Source of the DNA: JAXGZG01 sp050952065
GTDB taxonomy: Bacteria > Bacillota > Sulfobacillia > Fermentithermobacillales > Fermentithermobacillaceae
Direction: 5' to 3'
Assembly: GCA_050952065.1 (NCBI GenBank)
Contig: JBMNKF010000007.1
Location: 62,001 to 126,000 of the forward strand
DNA length: 64,000 nt
The notes under the pieces are model-generated. The model ran no database searches, was not told the DNA's origin, and saw nothing but the letters and a program-made list of their open reading frames with translations. Every line of letters starts with the position of its first letter. Positions within the stretch are counted from its first letter, which is position 1. Made by a program: the position numbers and the translations under genes. Shown piece by piece: positions 34,626 to 42,455 of this stretch.

Positions 34626-34877
34626 CAGCGGCAACGAGCTTCGATTCATATGCCTCTCCAATTCCTTCAATGGTGCTAAGCTTTGACACGTTTTTCACTC
34701 CTTTCCGGTTTGGAACGCCCCTACTTATACACATCAGTGCGTCTGTGTGTTTCATAGTATAGCATCAGCGCCCGTTGGGAAATCGGGACGGTTGTGGAGA
34801 TAGGTTGGAGGTTCTCAGAGAGATGCTCGGCCCGTCTAACACACTATCGATGCTTCCTTAGACGTGGGAATCGAGTC

Positions 34878-35765
34878 CTAGAGTCCTGGAAGTTCCTCGA
34901 ACAAACTCATTTGCTCCGCTCGCTCATGCGACTCGTACGTTCGCAGGTACTTGAAAACCTCATCGCTATTGTGCAGAATGCCATGTTTCTCGCACTCCGT
35001 GTGGAAAATGTCCATGAGCCGGTCGTTGTCGTCGCTCACGACCTCATAGCGGTACCCGTACTTCATCTGGTATCTTTCCCTAAGGCCGGGGAAATGCTCA
35101 TCCAGTCTCTCGTAGAAATATTCTCGGTTCCCCTCGCGCAAAGTGAGACCCATGCAGAAACAAATGATGCCGTACACGCGTGCTTCAAAGCAATACCCCA
35201 GTACACCCCTGAGGTTTTCCTCCGTGTCATTAATGAAAGGGAGGATCGGGTCGAGCCAAACTACAGTCGGGATGCCGTTGTCCAGGAGGGTTTTCAGGAC
35301 CTCGAAACGCGCCCTGGTCGTGGATACATTGGGCTCTATGAGTCTGCACAGATCTTCGTCATAGGTGGTGAGCGTCATCTGAACCACGCACTTCGATTTC
35401 GCGTTTATTCTCTTGAGAAGATCTAGGTCCCTCAGGATTCGTGCCGACTTGGTCTGTATGGCGAGTCCAAACCCGTGCTTCTCTATGATTTCGAGACACC
35501 TTCTTGTATGATTTAGCTGGAGTTCAGCGTGGATATACGGGTCGCACATCGCTCCCGTACCGATCATGCACTTCTTACGCTTCTTTGAGAGAGCGAGTTC
35601 AAGTAGCTCCGGGGCATTGCTCTTGACCTCAACGTCTTCGAAGTCGTGGTCCATGCCGTAACACTTGCTGCGGCTGTCGCAGTAGATACATCCGTGAGTG
35701 CAGCCACGATAGATGTTCATCCCGTTTTTCGGCGACAGTATTGACTTCGCTTGTCTGAAATGCAT
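34878..35765 (-). CDS. SPL-family radical SAM protein
   Basis: A 295-residue radical SAM protein of the SplB-related group (COG1533-like). The cluster motif C-T-H-G-C-I-Y-C is at residues 22-29. The following S-R-S-K-C-Y-G and the G-A-M-C-D-P-Y, Q-T-K-S and D-P-I-L-P-F segments are typical of these uncharacterised proteins rather than of true spore photoproduct lyase, which is longer and has an additional C-terminal cysteine essential for repair. AGAGGTGA lies 4 nt before the ATG. Substrate unknown; a link to nucleic acid or protein modification is family-level expectation. Confidence 0.75.
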   Translation of the reverse strand: MHFRQAKSILSPKNGMNIYRGCTHGCIYCDSRSKCYGMDHDFEDVEVKSNAPELLELALSKKRKKCMIGTGAMCDPYIHAELQLNHTRRCLEIIEKHGFGLAIQTKSARILRDLDLLKRINAKSKCVVQMTLTTYDEDLCRLIEPNVSTTRARFEVLKTLLDNGIPTVVWLDPILPFINDTEENLRGVLGYCFEARVYGIICFCMGLTLREGNREYFYERLDEHFPGLRERYQMKYGYRYEVVSDDNDRLMDIFHTECEKHGILHNSDEVFKYLRTYESHERAEQMSLFEELPGL

Positions 35766-35963
35766 GATGTCACCTCTGAATCACTACAGCCTCGCGAAGG
35801 TTCAAGCGACTCAGTTTGTGGTGCAGGCCCTTATAATGTACGAGGTGTTTGTATCGGTTTTTCGTACAGAAGGCTTTTTCCTGCAGCCATGACGGCGCCA
35901 CTTTGACTCACAACTTACAAAAGGCGTGAAGCCTTTCCGCCGATTTCAGCCAAGCGCTAAGTA

Positions 35964-35992
35964 TTGTAGAACGGTACGTTTGCACCTATGAT
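35964..35992 (+). promoter_or_regulatory. Probable promoter of the universal stress protein gene
   Basis: TTGTAG (35964-35969) and TATGAT (35987-35992) are 17 nt apart. The -35 box is weak, the -10 good. The start near 35999 leaves a short leader with GGGAGGGG at 36018-36025 before the gene. Confidence 0.45.
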
Positions 35993-36034
35993 TGTTCTCA
36001 AGAGGGATGACATCTTTGGGAGGGGAACACCGCG

Positions 36035-36463
36035 ATAACGAACATATTAGTTGCTCTAGACAATTCCGCTTACGCGGACAAGGTGATGGAAGAGGCGGTA
36101 GGACTTGCCAAGGTATTTGGGGCAAAGCTGACTGCCTTGTCTGTGGTCGATTATTCCGCTGTAGCCTGGATCCACGACTCCGGGGTCATGGTAGTTCCCG
36201 AAATCCTCGACGGAATGAGGGATTCCTTCAAGGCGTGCCTCGAGAGGTGCAGCGTACTGGCAAAAGAAGCCGGTGTGGCTTTTGAGCAGGTGCTCTTGAC
36301 AGGTAGTCCGGCACACTCAATCGTTGAGTACGCGGATAAGAATGATATCGACCTCATCGTTCTGGGCCACATCGGTAGAACCGCGGCAGCGACTCTCCTT
36401 CTCGGAAGTGTCGCGTACAAAGTCACGAATCAAGCCAAATGCAGCGTGTTCGTGGTGAAATGA
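36035..36463 (+). CDS. Universal stress protein (UspA family) with apparent AUA start
   Basis: A 142-residue UspA-fold protein. It opens with I/M-T-N-I-L-V-A-L-D-N-S, the first strand of the family, and ends with the ATP-binding signature G-H-I-G-R-T-A-A-A-T-L-L-L-G-S-V-A-Y-K-V and S-V-F-V-V-K. The frame has no ATG, GTG, TTG or CTG between an in-frame TGA at 36008 and the middle of the first domain. ATA 36035 lies 9 nt after GGGAGGGG, at exactly the position of the normal start. The alternative GTG at 36083 would remove the first strand and one helix. The protein would bind ATP and respond to stress in the cytosol. Confidence 0.75.
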   Translation: MTNILVALDNSAYADKVMEEAVGLAKVFGAKLTALSVVDYSAVAWIHDSGVMVVPEILDGMRDSFKACLERCSVLAKEAGVAFEQVLLTGSPAHSIVEYADKNDIDLIVLGHIGRTAAATLLLGSVAYKVTNQAKCSVFVVK

Positions 36464-36862
36464 TGCTTTGTTAATGCGAGACGAAAAACACCGGGAGTTG
36501 CGCGACGGCTGAAACCCCTCTGGCCAACGTGGCTTTGAACGCTGGGTTGAATAACGGAAGAGTGATTCTTTGACAGTGTTCTTCCCGGCCTGGGGTTTCG
36601 GCGTTCCTTGGGTAGTGGCCATATTGTCCCTCGTAGGTACGGAGGAACCCGCCATGTTGCTGTGGGTGGATAGGGAGTACCTACGCTCCAGAGCTCACTT
36701 CCAGAGTCAGCAATCATAGATAAGTGATGGGGATTGAGTCCCAACTCATGAAGCTTCCAGTGTGGGGAGTATTCTATCGATTAGTGACAGAAGATGCCTA
36801 TTGAGGCCAACACCACCGGGTGGCCGCATATCATACAGCCGAACGCGGAGGGAGTGATTGGT
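36464..36862. other. 400-nt region without genes, one long hairpin
   Basis: No convincing open frame is seen. CGTAGGTAC (36632-36640) and GTACCTACG (36677-36685) form a perfect 9-bp stem around a 36-nt loop. No riboswitch class is recognised. Weak similarity to a regulatory leader of the next gene cannot be excluded. Confidence 0.35.
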
Positions 36863-37228
36863 ATGGCAGCTCAGTTTAGAGTGAGAATTGGTGCCGGAGC
36901 TCAGGCGGTTCATCACACGCTGAGGGAATGCATGGCTCACGTGGAGCTCGTTAGCGAGGATGTCTATCGGAGCGCCGGCGGAAAGGACTACATCGCCGTT
37001 CTCCTTTACCAGCAGTACTTCATCCGAGTCGGGAACCAGGTGGCCCTCATGCTGCTAATCTCAGGAGACTCTCAGACGACCACAGTGAAGTCTGTGGCTT
37101 GCGCGTCAAGCAGGGATATCTTGCTAAGCTTCGATCTGGGTGCCGCAGGCGACTTTGCCGCGGAGCCCATCAACCTACTGCGAGACCTCTATCCGGGGAG
37201 AGTCTACGAAGTCCCTTCTCAAGGGTAA
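36863..37228 (+). CDS. DUF6054-like protein
   Basis: A 121-residue soluble protein resembling DUF6054, a small family of unknown function in Bacillota. Typical parts are the F-R-V-R-I-G-A-G-A-Q-A opening, the central Y-Q-Q-Y-F-I-R-V-G-N-Q-V-A-L strand and F-D-L-G-A-A-G-D-F near the end. The ATG at 36863 has GGAGGGAG 8 nt upstream, so the upstream in-frame ATG at 36794 is not used. It is isolated, with no co-directional partner closer than 240 nt. Confidence 0.6.
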   Translation: MAAQFRVRIGAGAQAVHHTLRECMAHVELVSEDVYRSAGGKDYIAVLLYQQYFIRVGNQVALMLLISGDSQTTTVKSVACASSRDILLSFDLGAAGDFAAEPINLLRDLYPGRVYEVPSQG

Positions 37229-37467
37229 GGCAAGGCTCTATGAGAGCACTTGGCGACCTCATAGGTTGAACGTCACCTTCAGCGCCAACAGCGTCAATGC
37301 AGAGACAGACCTATAGATACCACCACGACAAGATTTCAATAAGGCGGCGTAGTGGGACTTGTGGTGTTCAGAGAACCAACCTTGTCTCGACTCCGGTGTT
37401 CCAACAATCGGGGTTTATCTGTACATTAGGTCTGAGGCAGGATACGAACAGGAACGGAGAGGTAGAC

Positions 37468-38388
37468 ATGAATCTACTCAAGAGACGTTGTGTTGGTTTC
37501 GGCAGGCAGGTTCTGCTCAATGGAGCATTTGTTGGAATGGCAGCGTTATTCGTCGTCGGGAAGACGGCATTGAATGTGCTGGTTGGAGCCAGGCCGGCGA
37601 CTGCTGCGCGTAGCGGACTCATGGGTCTAGCCATGTACGTGCTTGGTGCGTTTGTCATTCACCTGCTATCAGAGGAACGTGCAATTCATAATAACGACGG
37701 TGGTGTCGCAAGCAGAGGCTCGACTAATGTCTATTTAGCTCTAGCCCTATTTAGCTTGATCGGAGTCGTCCTAACATGGACTGTCCTTCACAGCATTGGC
37801 TCAATTGGATCCGGGGTTCCATTATGGAGCGGAATCCGAGCCGCTTGGGAAGAGTGGGTAAGGGGTTTGACGGCCAGCAGTCCGCATTTCGAGGGAACCG
37901 GCCTTATCGGGTTCCCCAATTTGCTGCTCTATGTGGCCCTGCCGGCTTTGGTATACGTCGCATCGCGGCGTTCGCTTCCTAACGTCGGAGGACTAAAACC
38001 AGCCATTCCGTCCATGCCATTTGTCATACTGTATATAGTGGCGTTTTGCGTTGTCCGAGGCATCTCGACGACAAGCCTCCTTACTTTGTTCTTTGTAATG
38101 TTGTGGCCCGCTCTGGGGGAGGAATTCCTGTACAGAGGGATCCTTCAGAACACTCTGACTGACTTCTTTGGCAACGCCGTTACTGGGATCGTGACCACCT
38201 CGTTTCTCTTTGCTGCCAGCCACATTCCCGCATACGTCATAGCAGGGAGCGGCCCGGTTGTACTCAGGTGGTCAGCGCTTCTGCCGGTCCTACTGACGTC
38301 TTTTTTCTGGGGTTACGGTTACCACCGCACAGGCGTGCTGTGGCCGTGGGTCTTCATCCACGCCGCCAGCAATCTTGTGGGGTTCTAG
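37468..38388 (+). CDS. CPBP-family intramembrane metalloprotease
   Basis: A 306-residue polytopic membrane protein with about eight helices. The CPBP (Abi, CAAX-protease-like) motifs are E-E-F-L-Y-R-G (around residue 217), F-A-A-S-H (the second motif histidine) and F-I-H-A-A-S-N near the C-terminus, which together form the zinc site. Bacterial members act in bacteriocin self-immunity, envelope stress or peptide maturation; no bacteriocin gene is seen nearby. The start at ATG 37468 is chosen from GGAGAGGT 6 nt upstream; the longer upstream frame is basic and non-membrane. Confidence 0.82.
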   Translation: MNLLKRRCVGFGRQVLLNGAFVGMAALFVVGKTALNVLVGARPATAARSGLMGLAMYVLGAFVIHLLSEERAIHNNDGGVASRGSTNVYLALALFSLIGVVLTWTVLHSIGSIGSGVPLWSGIRAAWEEWVRGLTASSPHFEGTGLIGFPNLLLYVALPALVYVASRRSLPNVGGLKPAIPSMPFVILYIVAFCVVRGISTTSLLTLFFVMLWPALGEEFLYRGILQNTLTDFFGNAVTGIVTTSFLFAASHIPAYVIAGSGPVVLRWSALLPVLLTSFFWGYGYHRTGVLWPWVFIHAASNLVGF

Positions 38389-38442
38389 CCGCGCCCGAAG
38401 CATCGCAATTGGTATGGTGTTCTGGCGTGTCGCGCCTTGGCC

Positions 38443-39384
38443 CTACTTGGGTGCGAAAGACTCGTTGTTGACAGTACGACCCTTGTCTCCCCGATAGGGG
38501 GTAGGGACGTACTGAACAGATGGTCTTGTCTGGGCAGGCTGCGGGTACAGGTCCATCAGTTCGAACACTTCCCTAGGCATTTCCTTACAAATGGGCGGGA
38601 ACCCCAGTTTGCTCAGCTCCTCGCAAGTGAGGGGGTAATCGTGGGTCCAAACGCCCGAAGTGAGTTTTGTTGCCAGTCTCCTTGCGTCCTCAGCGTCCAT
38701 TCTCTGGCTAAGCATGTCGGTTACTGTCTGGGCTACCTGTCTCACAGCCTTTTCAGCCATATCTGCCAGGATAATTGTCTCGTCATCAATGTCTTTCGGG
38801 TCTTTCTGTCTCAGAACCCTCAAGATAGACGATGCGGCATACTTACCTACCTGCGGGTCTACCGGTCCAAGGACTGCATTGGGATCCATGACTATCTCGT
38901 CTGCTGACAAGGCTATAAGCGACCCGCCTGACATCGCATAGTGGGGGACGAACACGGTTACCTTGGCCTTATGGCGGAGGAGAGCCCGTGCGATCTGCTC
39001 CGATGCAAGTACCAGTCCGCCGGGTGTATGCAAGATGATGTCGATGGGCATGTCATCGGGCGTGAGCCTGATGGCGCGGAGCACTTGTTCAGAGTCTTCG
39101 ATGCTAATGTAGCGAGTAAGCTGCACTCCAAGAAAGTTGACGGATTCCTGGCGGTGTATAAGAGTGATCAGACGAGATTTACGCTTCCTTTCGAAGGCCC
39201 TGATCAGGTTAACCCTGGAAGAATCCAGAAACCTTTTCTGGAGTGCCGGAACGAACATAGAAATCAGGAATAGGCTCCAGATGATGGTGGATAGGTCCAG
39301 TTTGATTCCCTCCTCTGGAAGAAGTCTGTCTGGTATTGGCCAATAACATGTCCCGGTCGGCACATCTATTGTATATTGATTCAT
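38443..39384 (-). CDS. Membrane-anchored ClpP-class serine protease (SDH_sah family)
   Basis: A 313-residue protein with one N-terminal helix (about residues 30-47) and a ClpP/crotonase-fold domain. The family shows H-T-P-G-G-L (residues 119-124), the putative nucleophile serine in Y-A-M-S-G-G-S-L and the D-P-N-A-V-L-G-P-V-D-P segment. The fold is shared with SppA and is expected to cleave membrane-associated peptides. Two starts compete: ATG 39384 overlaps the permease stop in ATGA, while CTG 39300 has GAGGAGGG 7 nt upstream and yields the usual short N-terminus of related proteins. It is the third gene of an ABC transporter operon, so it may process what that transporter handles. Confidence 0.75.
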   Translation of the reverse strand: MNQYTIDVPTGTCYWPIPDRLLPEEGIKLDLSTIIWSLFLISMFVPALQKRFLDSSRVNLIRAFERKRKSRLITLIHRQESVNFLGVQLTRYISIEDSEQVLRAIRLTPDDMPIDIILHTPGGLVLASEQIARALLRHKAKVTVFVPHYAMSGGSLIALSADEIVMDPNAVLGPVDPQVGKYAASSILRVLRQKDPKDIDDETIILADMAEKAVRQVAQTVTDMLSQRMDAEDARRLATKLTSGVWTHDYPLTCEELSKLGFPPICKEMPREVFELMDLYPQPAQTRPSVQYVPTPYRGDKGRTVNNESFAPK

Positions 39385-40670
39385 CGCGCCACAAAGAGAA
39401 ACCCTAATACCACAAACATGATCCGTAAGATGTTGCCGGTTAGTCTCCCAAGTTTCATCCTCTTGGCCTTGACAAATAGATCAAACGCAAAAAGGCCACA
39501 GGACAGCACGTAGAATACCAGAACAAAAAGCCATTTGCTGGCCATTAACCATCCGGTCAAAACGGTTGCAGCGGCGTAAAGGAGGCACCCCCAAAAGACG
39601 TAGCTCATAGCGATATGGTGGTCTCCGACAGGCAGAAACAGACCCTTTCGGCGCTTTTCCAGCAAAGTGCCAAGCTGTCGTTTCAGCATTTCGCCAATGT
39701 TTGCATACGCGGTCATGATGAGAATGACGCTGATAGGGGCCGCTGTCGCTGGATCTCCAATGAAAGGTATTTCAGCGAACACAGGTGTTCGGAAGACCAG
39801 TACGCCCAAAAGCTGCAACCCAAAAAGGACAATCCAAATCTGTCCGCCCGCCCTAATGGTTTCTATGGCCCCTTTAAGAAAGATGGCGTTTTCTCTCTTG
39901 AGGGGGAGATTATGTAGGAGAAGACTGCGCTTCCGATTGGCGTTATGTTCGGCGGTTATTCGGATCATCTGCGCTATGTCAAAACGGCTTGCCGCCGCTG
40001 TGGTTTCGTCTATCAGAGCCATGTCTCGGCTGTACCTCAAGAGATTGAGATCGTGTATCCCTACAAAGATTGAATGTGTCGCCCACAATAAAGCGCTCCA
40101 GACGAGAACGTGGCGTACGGCCTGGGTTTTTGCCAATATGCCCATTGAAGACAGGATGTAGCCTGCACCTGTTACAAAACTCGCGTTTCCAATGCGATGA
40201 TAGTTTATCCACGACAACGTGCTGCCTGAGAACATGTATCCTCCAAGTAGCAACGCGTTCAGCAAAGTCAAACCGGAGTATCGAAACCCATCCATCAATC
40301 CCGATAGAAGCAAGGCCGTTAGAAGGCTTTTCACCAAAACCCATGCATACTCAGCTATTAGGATTTTGTTGAAGTGAGATGTGCCGCGCAGATAATGAAC
40401 AGTCGCGGCGTTTACCGCTATTGCGGGCGTCCTTGTGATGAACACACGATAGCCGTTGAGGATGACGCAAGCCAAGAGCACGTAGCAGACGGATTTGGGC
40501 CCTAGAGTGATGCCGATCCCGCCGCCCAGGACCGCGACTAGGAACCGATAGCCGAGGTAGGCAAAGCCCAATGACATCCCAAGAAACGAAGGCCAGTAAT
40601 GCTTAAGCATGTTCTTTGTCGTTCGGAGTCTATGCCTGATAATTGCGCCATACACTGCGGTATTCACGAC
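39381..40670 (-). CDS. EcsB-like ABC transporter permease
   Basis: A 429-residue membrane protein with about ten hydrophobic segments in two groups separated by a cytosolic part (about residues 200-265). The layout, partner ATPase and length resemble EcsB of Bacillus, although sequence motifs are weak. Ecs transporters influence protein secretion and regulated intramembrane proteolysis. GTG 40670 has GGGAGG 6 nt upstream and overlaps the ATPase gene by 7 nt. The stop overlaps the protease start. A general exporter permease is the safest call. Confidence 0.65.
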   Translation of the reverse strand, partial: VVNTAVYGAIIRHRLRTTKNMLKHYWPSFLGMSLGFAYLGYRFLVAVLGGGIGITLGPKSVCYVLLACVILNGYRVFITRTPAIAVNAATVHYLRGTSHFNKILIAEYAWVLVKSLLTALLLSGLMDGFRYSGLTLLNALLLGGYMFSGSTLSWINYHRIGNASFVTGAGYILSSMGILAKTQAVRHVLVWSALLWATHSIFVGIHDLNLLRYSRDMALIDETTAAASRFDIAQMIRITAEHNANRKRSLLLHNLPLKRENAIFLKGAIETIRAGGQIWIVLFGLQLLGVLVFRTPVFAEIPFIGDPATAAPISVILIMTAYANIGEMLKRQLGTLLEKRRKGLFLPVGDHHIAMSYVFWGCLLYAAATVLTGWLMASKWLFVLVFYVLSCGLFAFDLFVKAKRMKLGRLTGNILRIMFVVLGFLFVAR

Positions 40671-41389
40671 GGGCCTCCCACGAGCCACAGATAGACTTTC
40701 TCCAACGTGCTGTCGAGGCTCAATGAGTGGCTTTGGATGATTTCCTGTTTTGTGCCGTTGGCCATGACTCTGCCCTGATGCAGCACTACATAGCGGTCAC
40801 ACAATCCGTCCACCACATCTAAGAGGTGTGTGGACAGCAAGACGGCCATTTGGCTCTTTCTGCATTCCCTCAGAATTTGTTTGAAGACGCTGATTTGCTT
40901 TGGGTCAAGTCCTGTGAAAGGTTCATCGGCAATCAGTAGTTCGAACTCTCTAAGAAGAGACAATGCGATCATGAGTTTCTGTTTGGTGCCTCTGGAGAGC
41001 GCTGCCGGCACTTTATGCAGATGACCGTGGAGCTCAAGCACATCAATTATCTTTTCAATAGACACCTTGTTATTGGGGTATAGCGCCTTCAGGAAGTGCA
41101 GATGCTCTAGCAGGGTAAGCTCCTCATAGAAGATGGGCTCGTCTGGTATATACGAAACCGGGAAGTCCTCGCCCTTGAATCTGGAGATATCCTGTCCATT
41201 TACTCGTATAGAGCCTTCCTGAGGTCGCACATAACCGATGGCGTTGAGGATGGCTGTACTCTTACCGGCACCGTTTGCCCCTATCAGGCCGACGATTTCG
41301 CCTCGCTGCAGGCGAAACGAGACATTGTCCAGCGCCAGTACGTGTGGATCAGAATATGAGAAGGAGACCCGCTGAAACTCAAGCAGCAT
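40664..41389 (-). CDS. ABC transporter ATPase (EcsA-like)
   Basis: A 241-residue nucleotide-binding subunit. Walker A G-A-N-G-A-G-K-S-T (37-45), signature L-S-R-G-T-K-Q (unusual R for G, as common in export-type EcsA/CcmA-like proteins), Walker B L-L-I-A-D-E-P-F-T-G-L-D and the H-loop S-T-H-L-L-D are all present. It is first in a three-gene operon with the permease and membrane protease. The promoter region upstream has a palindrome over the -10 box. Confidence 0.88.
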   Translation of the reverse strand: MLLEFQRVSFSYSDPHVLALDNVSFRLQRGEIVGLIGANGAGKSTAILNAIGYVRPQEGSIRVNGQDISRFKGEDFPVSYIPDEPIFYEELTLLEHLHFLKALYPNNKVSIEKIIDVLELHGHLHKVPAALSRGTKQKLMIALSLLREFELLIADEPFTGLDPKQISVFKQILRECRKSQMAVLLSTHLLDVVDGLCDRYVVLHQGRVMANGTKQEIIQSHSLSLDSTLEKVYLWLVGGPS

Positions 41390-41468
41390 TCTGTCACCTC
41401 GAAGCCGTACATTTCAGCATGCTTGTTTTCCGTGTTTATTCTTTTGTAGATGTGCGGACCAATTGGCC

Positions 41469-41504
41469 AAGTATAAGTATACTTGATCGTGAGCGGCTTT
41501 CCAA
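41469..41504 (-). promoter_or_regulatory. Promoter and palindromic operator of the ABC-protease operon
   Basis: On the minus strand TTGGAA (41504-41499) and TATACT (41481-41476) are 17 nt apart. A perfect palindromic repeat AAGTATA-AG-TATACTT (41469-41484) covers the -10 box, and CCAATTGG (41459-41466) lies just downstream. A dimeric repressor, for example GntR-type, would fit; none is encoded nearby. Confidence 0.5.
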
Positions 41505-41506
41505 AA

Positions 41507-42451
41507 CTATCCTTCATGAAGGTGACACCATACAATGTGGCCGGGGTCGTGTCTTACGCGTGATGGTCCCGGTGTCTCGCTCTCACACATACTTATCTTC
41601 CTATGACATCGCGACTGGTATTTGCACCCGGGTGGAGGACTTACAGCTGTTGGCACCTGCTCCAGCGTTGTTCCGGAAAACGACCTTTTCTCGCCTAGCC
41701 TTGGAATAGATGACAGAAGAGCCTGAGTATAAGGGTGTCGCGGATCTCGGAAAATCGATTCTGTAGGCCCCATCTCCATAATTCTTCCAAGGTACATGAT
41801 CGCGATCCGATCGCTTAGGTGATGCACCACGGCTAGGTCGTGGGAGATCAAGAGGTACGATAGACCTAGTTCTGCCTTGAGCTCCTCAAGCAGATTTAGT
41901 ATTTGAGCCTGCACTGACACATCCAAAGCCGAGACAGGTTCATCGGCCACAATGAAAGACGGCCTGGTGGCCAACGCTCTGGCGATTCCGATTCTTTGCC
42001 GCTGTCCGCCGCTGAATTGCCTCGGATATTGATCAATGTGTCCGGGGCGCAGTCCTACTCGATTCAGGAGATGCAGAGTCTCCTCACGGACTCTTTTCCC
42101 CGTCACGCCACGTTTTCTGAGGGCCGTCCCGATGATCTGCCCTACGGTGTGCTGGGGATTCAGAGAGCTGTAAGGGTTTTGGAAAATCATTTGCATATTG
42201 TCCCCGTAGAAATCCACCCTTCCTTCTGTTGGAGGGTACAGCCCCGTTATCACTCGCCCCAGAGTGCTCTTGCCGCAGCCTGATTCACCTACCAGTCCCA
42301 GGGTCTCACCCTTGTGGATGAGCAGGTTCACGCCGTCAACGGCTTTGGTTACCTTCGTAGCCGCGCCTGCCAAGTATCGCTCCAGAAATGTGGGTTGGAC
42401 CCAGAAATACTTCTTTAGGTCCTTGACTGACACAATAACAGTTGACTCCAT
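41507..42451 (-). CDS. dppF: Peptide/nickel ABC transporter ATPase (OppF/DppF type)
   Basis: A 314-residue ATPase. Walker A G-E-S-G-C-G-K-S-T, Q-loop M-I-F-Q-N-P-Y-S-S-L-N-P, signature F-S-G-G-Q-R-Q-R and Walker B F-I-V-A-D-E-P-V-S-A-L-D are intact. The C-terminal oligopeptide-transporter extension has a cysteine set (C-K-Y-Q-S-R-C, C-E, C-H) that in this family binds a [4Fe-4S] cluster. ATG 42451 begins 4 nt after the dppD stop with AGAGG upstream. Last gene of the importer operon. Confidence 0.87.
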   Translation of the reverse strand: MESTVIVSVKDLKKYFWVQPTFLERYLAGAATKVTKAVDGVNLLIHKGETLGLVGESGCGKSTLGRVITGLYPPTEGRVDFYGDNMQMIFQNPYSSLNPQHTVGQIIGTALRKRGVTGKRVREETLHLLNRVGLRPGHIDQYPRQFSGGQRQRIGIARALATRPSFIVADEPVSALDVSVQAQILNLLEELKAELGLSYLLISHDLAVVHHLSDRIAIMYLGRIMEMGPTESIFRDPRHPYTQALLSSIPRLGEKRSFSGTTLEQVPTAVSPPPGCKYQSRCHRKISMCESETPGPSRVRHDPGHIVWCHLHEG

Positions 42452-42455
42452 AGAT

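Larger units (their letters stand above)
32467..34627. mobile_element. Complete IS21-family insertion sequence (2161 bp)
   Basis: The element begins TGTTAC and ends TTGACA, with 56-bp imperfect terminal inverted repeats at 32467-32522 and 34572-34627 (43 of 56 positions match). Each repeat contains two copies of a GGCCGG-x-x-G-A/T-A-A-A motif, as expected for multiple transposase binding sites at IS21 ends. A 4-bp GCGG flanks both sides (32463-32466 and 34628-34631) as target duplication. Two genes, istA and istB, fill the interior. Both look intact, so the element may be active. Confidence 0.9.
32395..34689 (-). pseudogene. DUF4332-like gene split by an IS21-family element
   Basis: Reading the minus strand from GTG 34689 (AAGGAG 8 nt upstream) gives S-K-L-S-T-I-E-G-I-G-E-A-Y-E-S-K-L-V-A-A, the opening of a DUF4332 helix-hairpin-helix protein, until the element boundary at 34627. 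Removing the element with one copy of the GCGG duplication continues in frame at 32466 with G-V-K-S-V-E-A-L-L-E-A and K-K-G-R-A-E-L-A-E. This is the expected family continuation. The homology stops about 32395, where the MutM fragment begins in another frame, and the reading frame ends at about 32342. So the gene was already truncated by fusion to mutM, and the IS split what remained. Confidence 0.7.

Noticed and set aside
34510..34755. Small minus-strand gene of 81 codons
   Set aside because: Its first part is the interrupted DUF4332-like gene and its second part is IS21 end sequence; it is not one gene.
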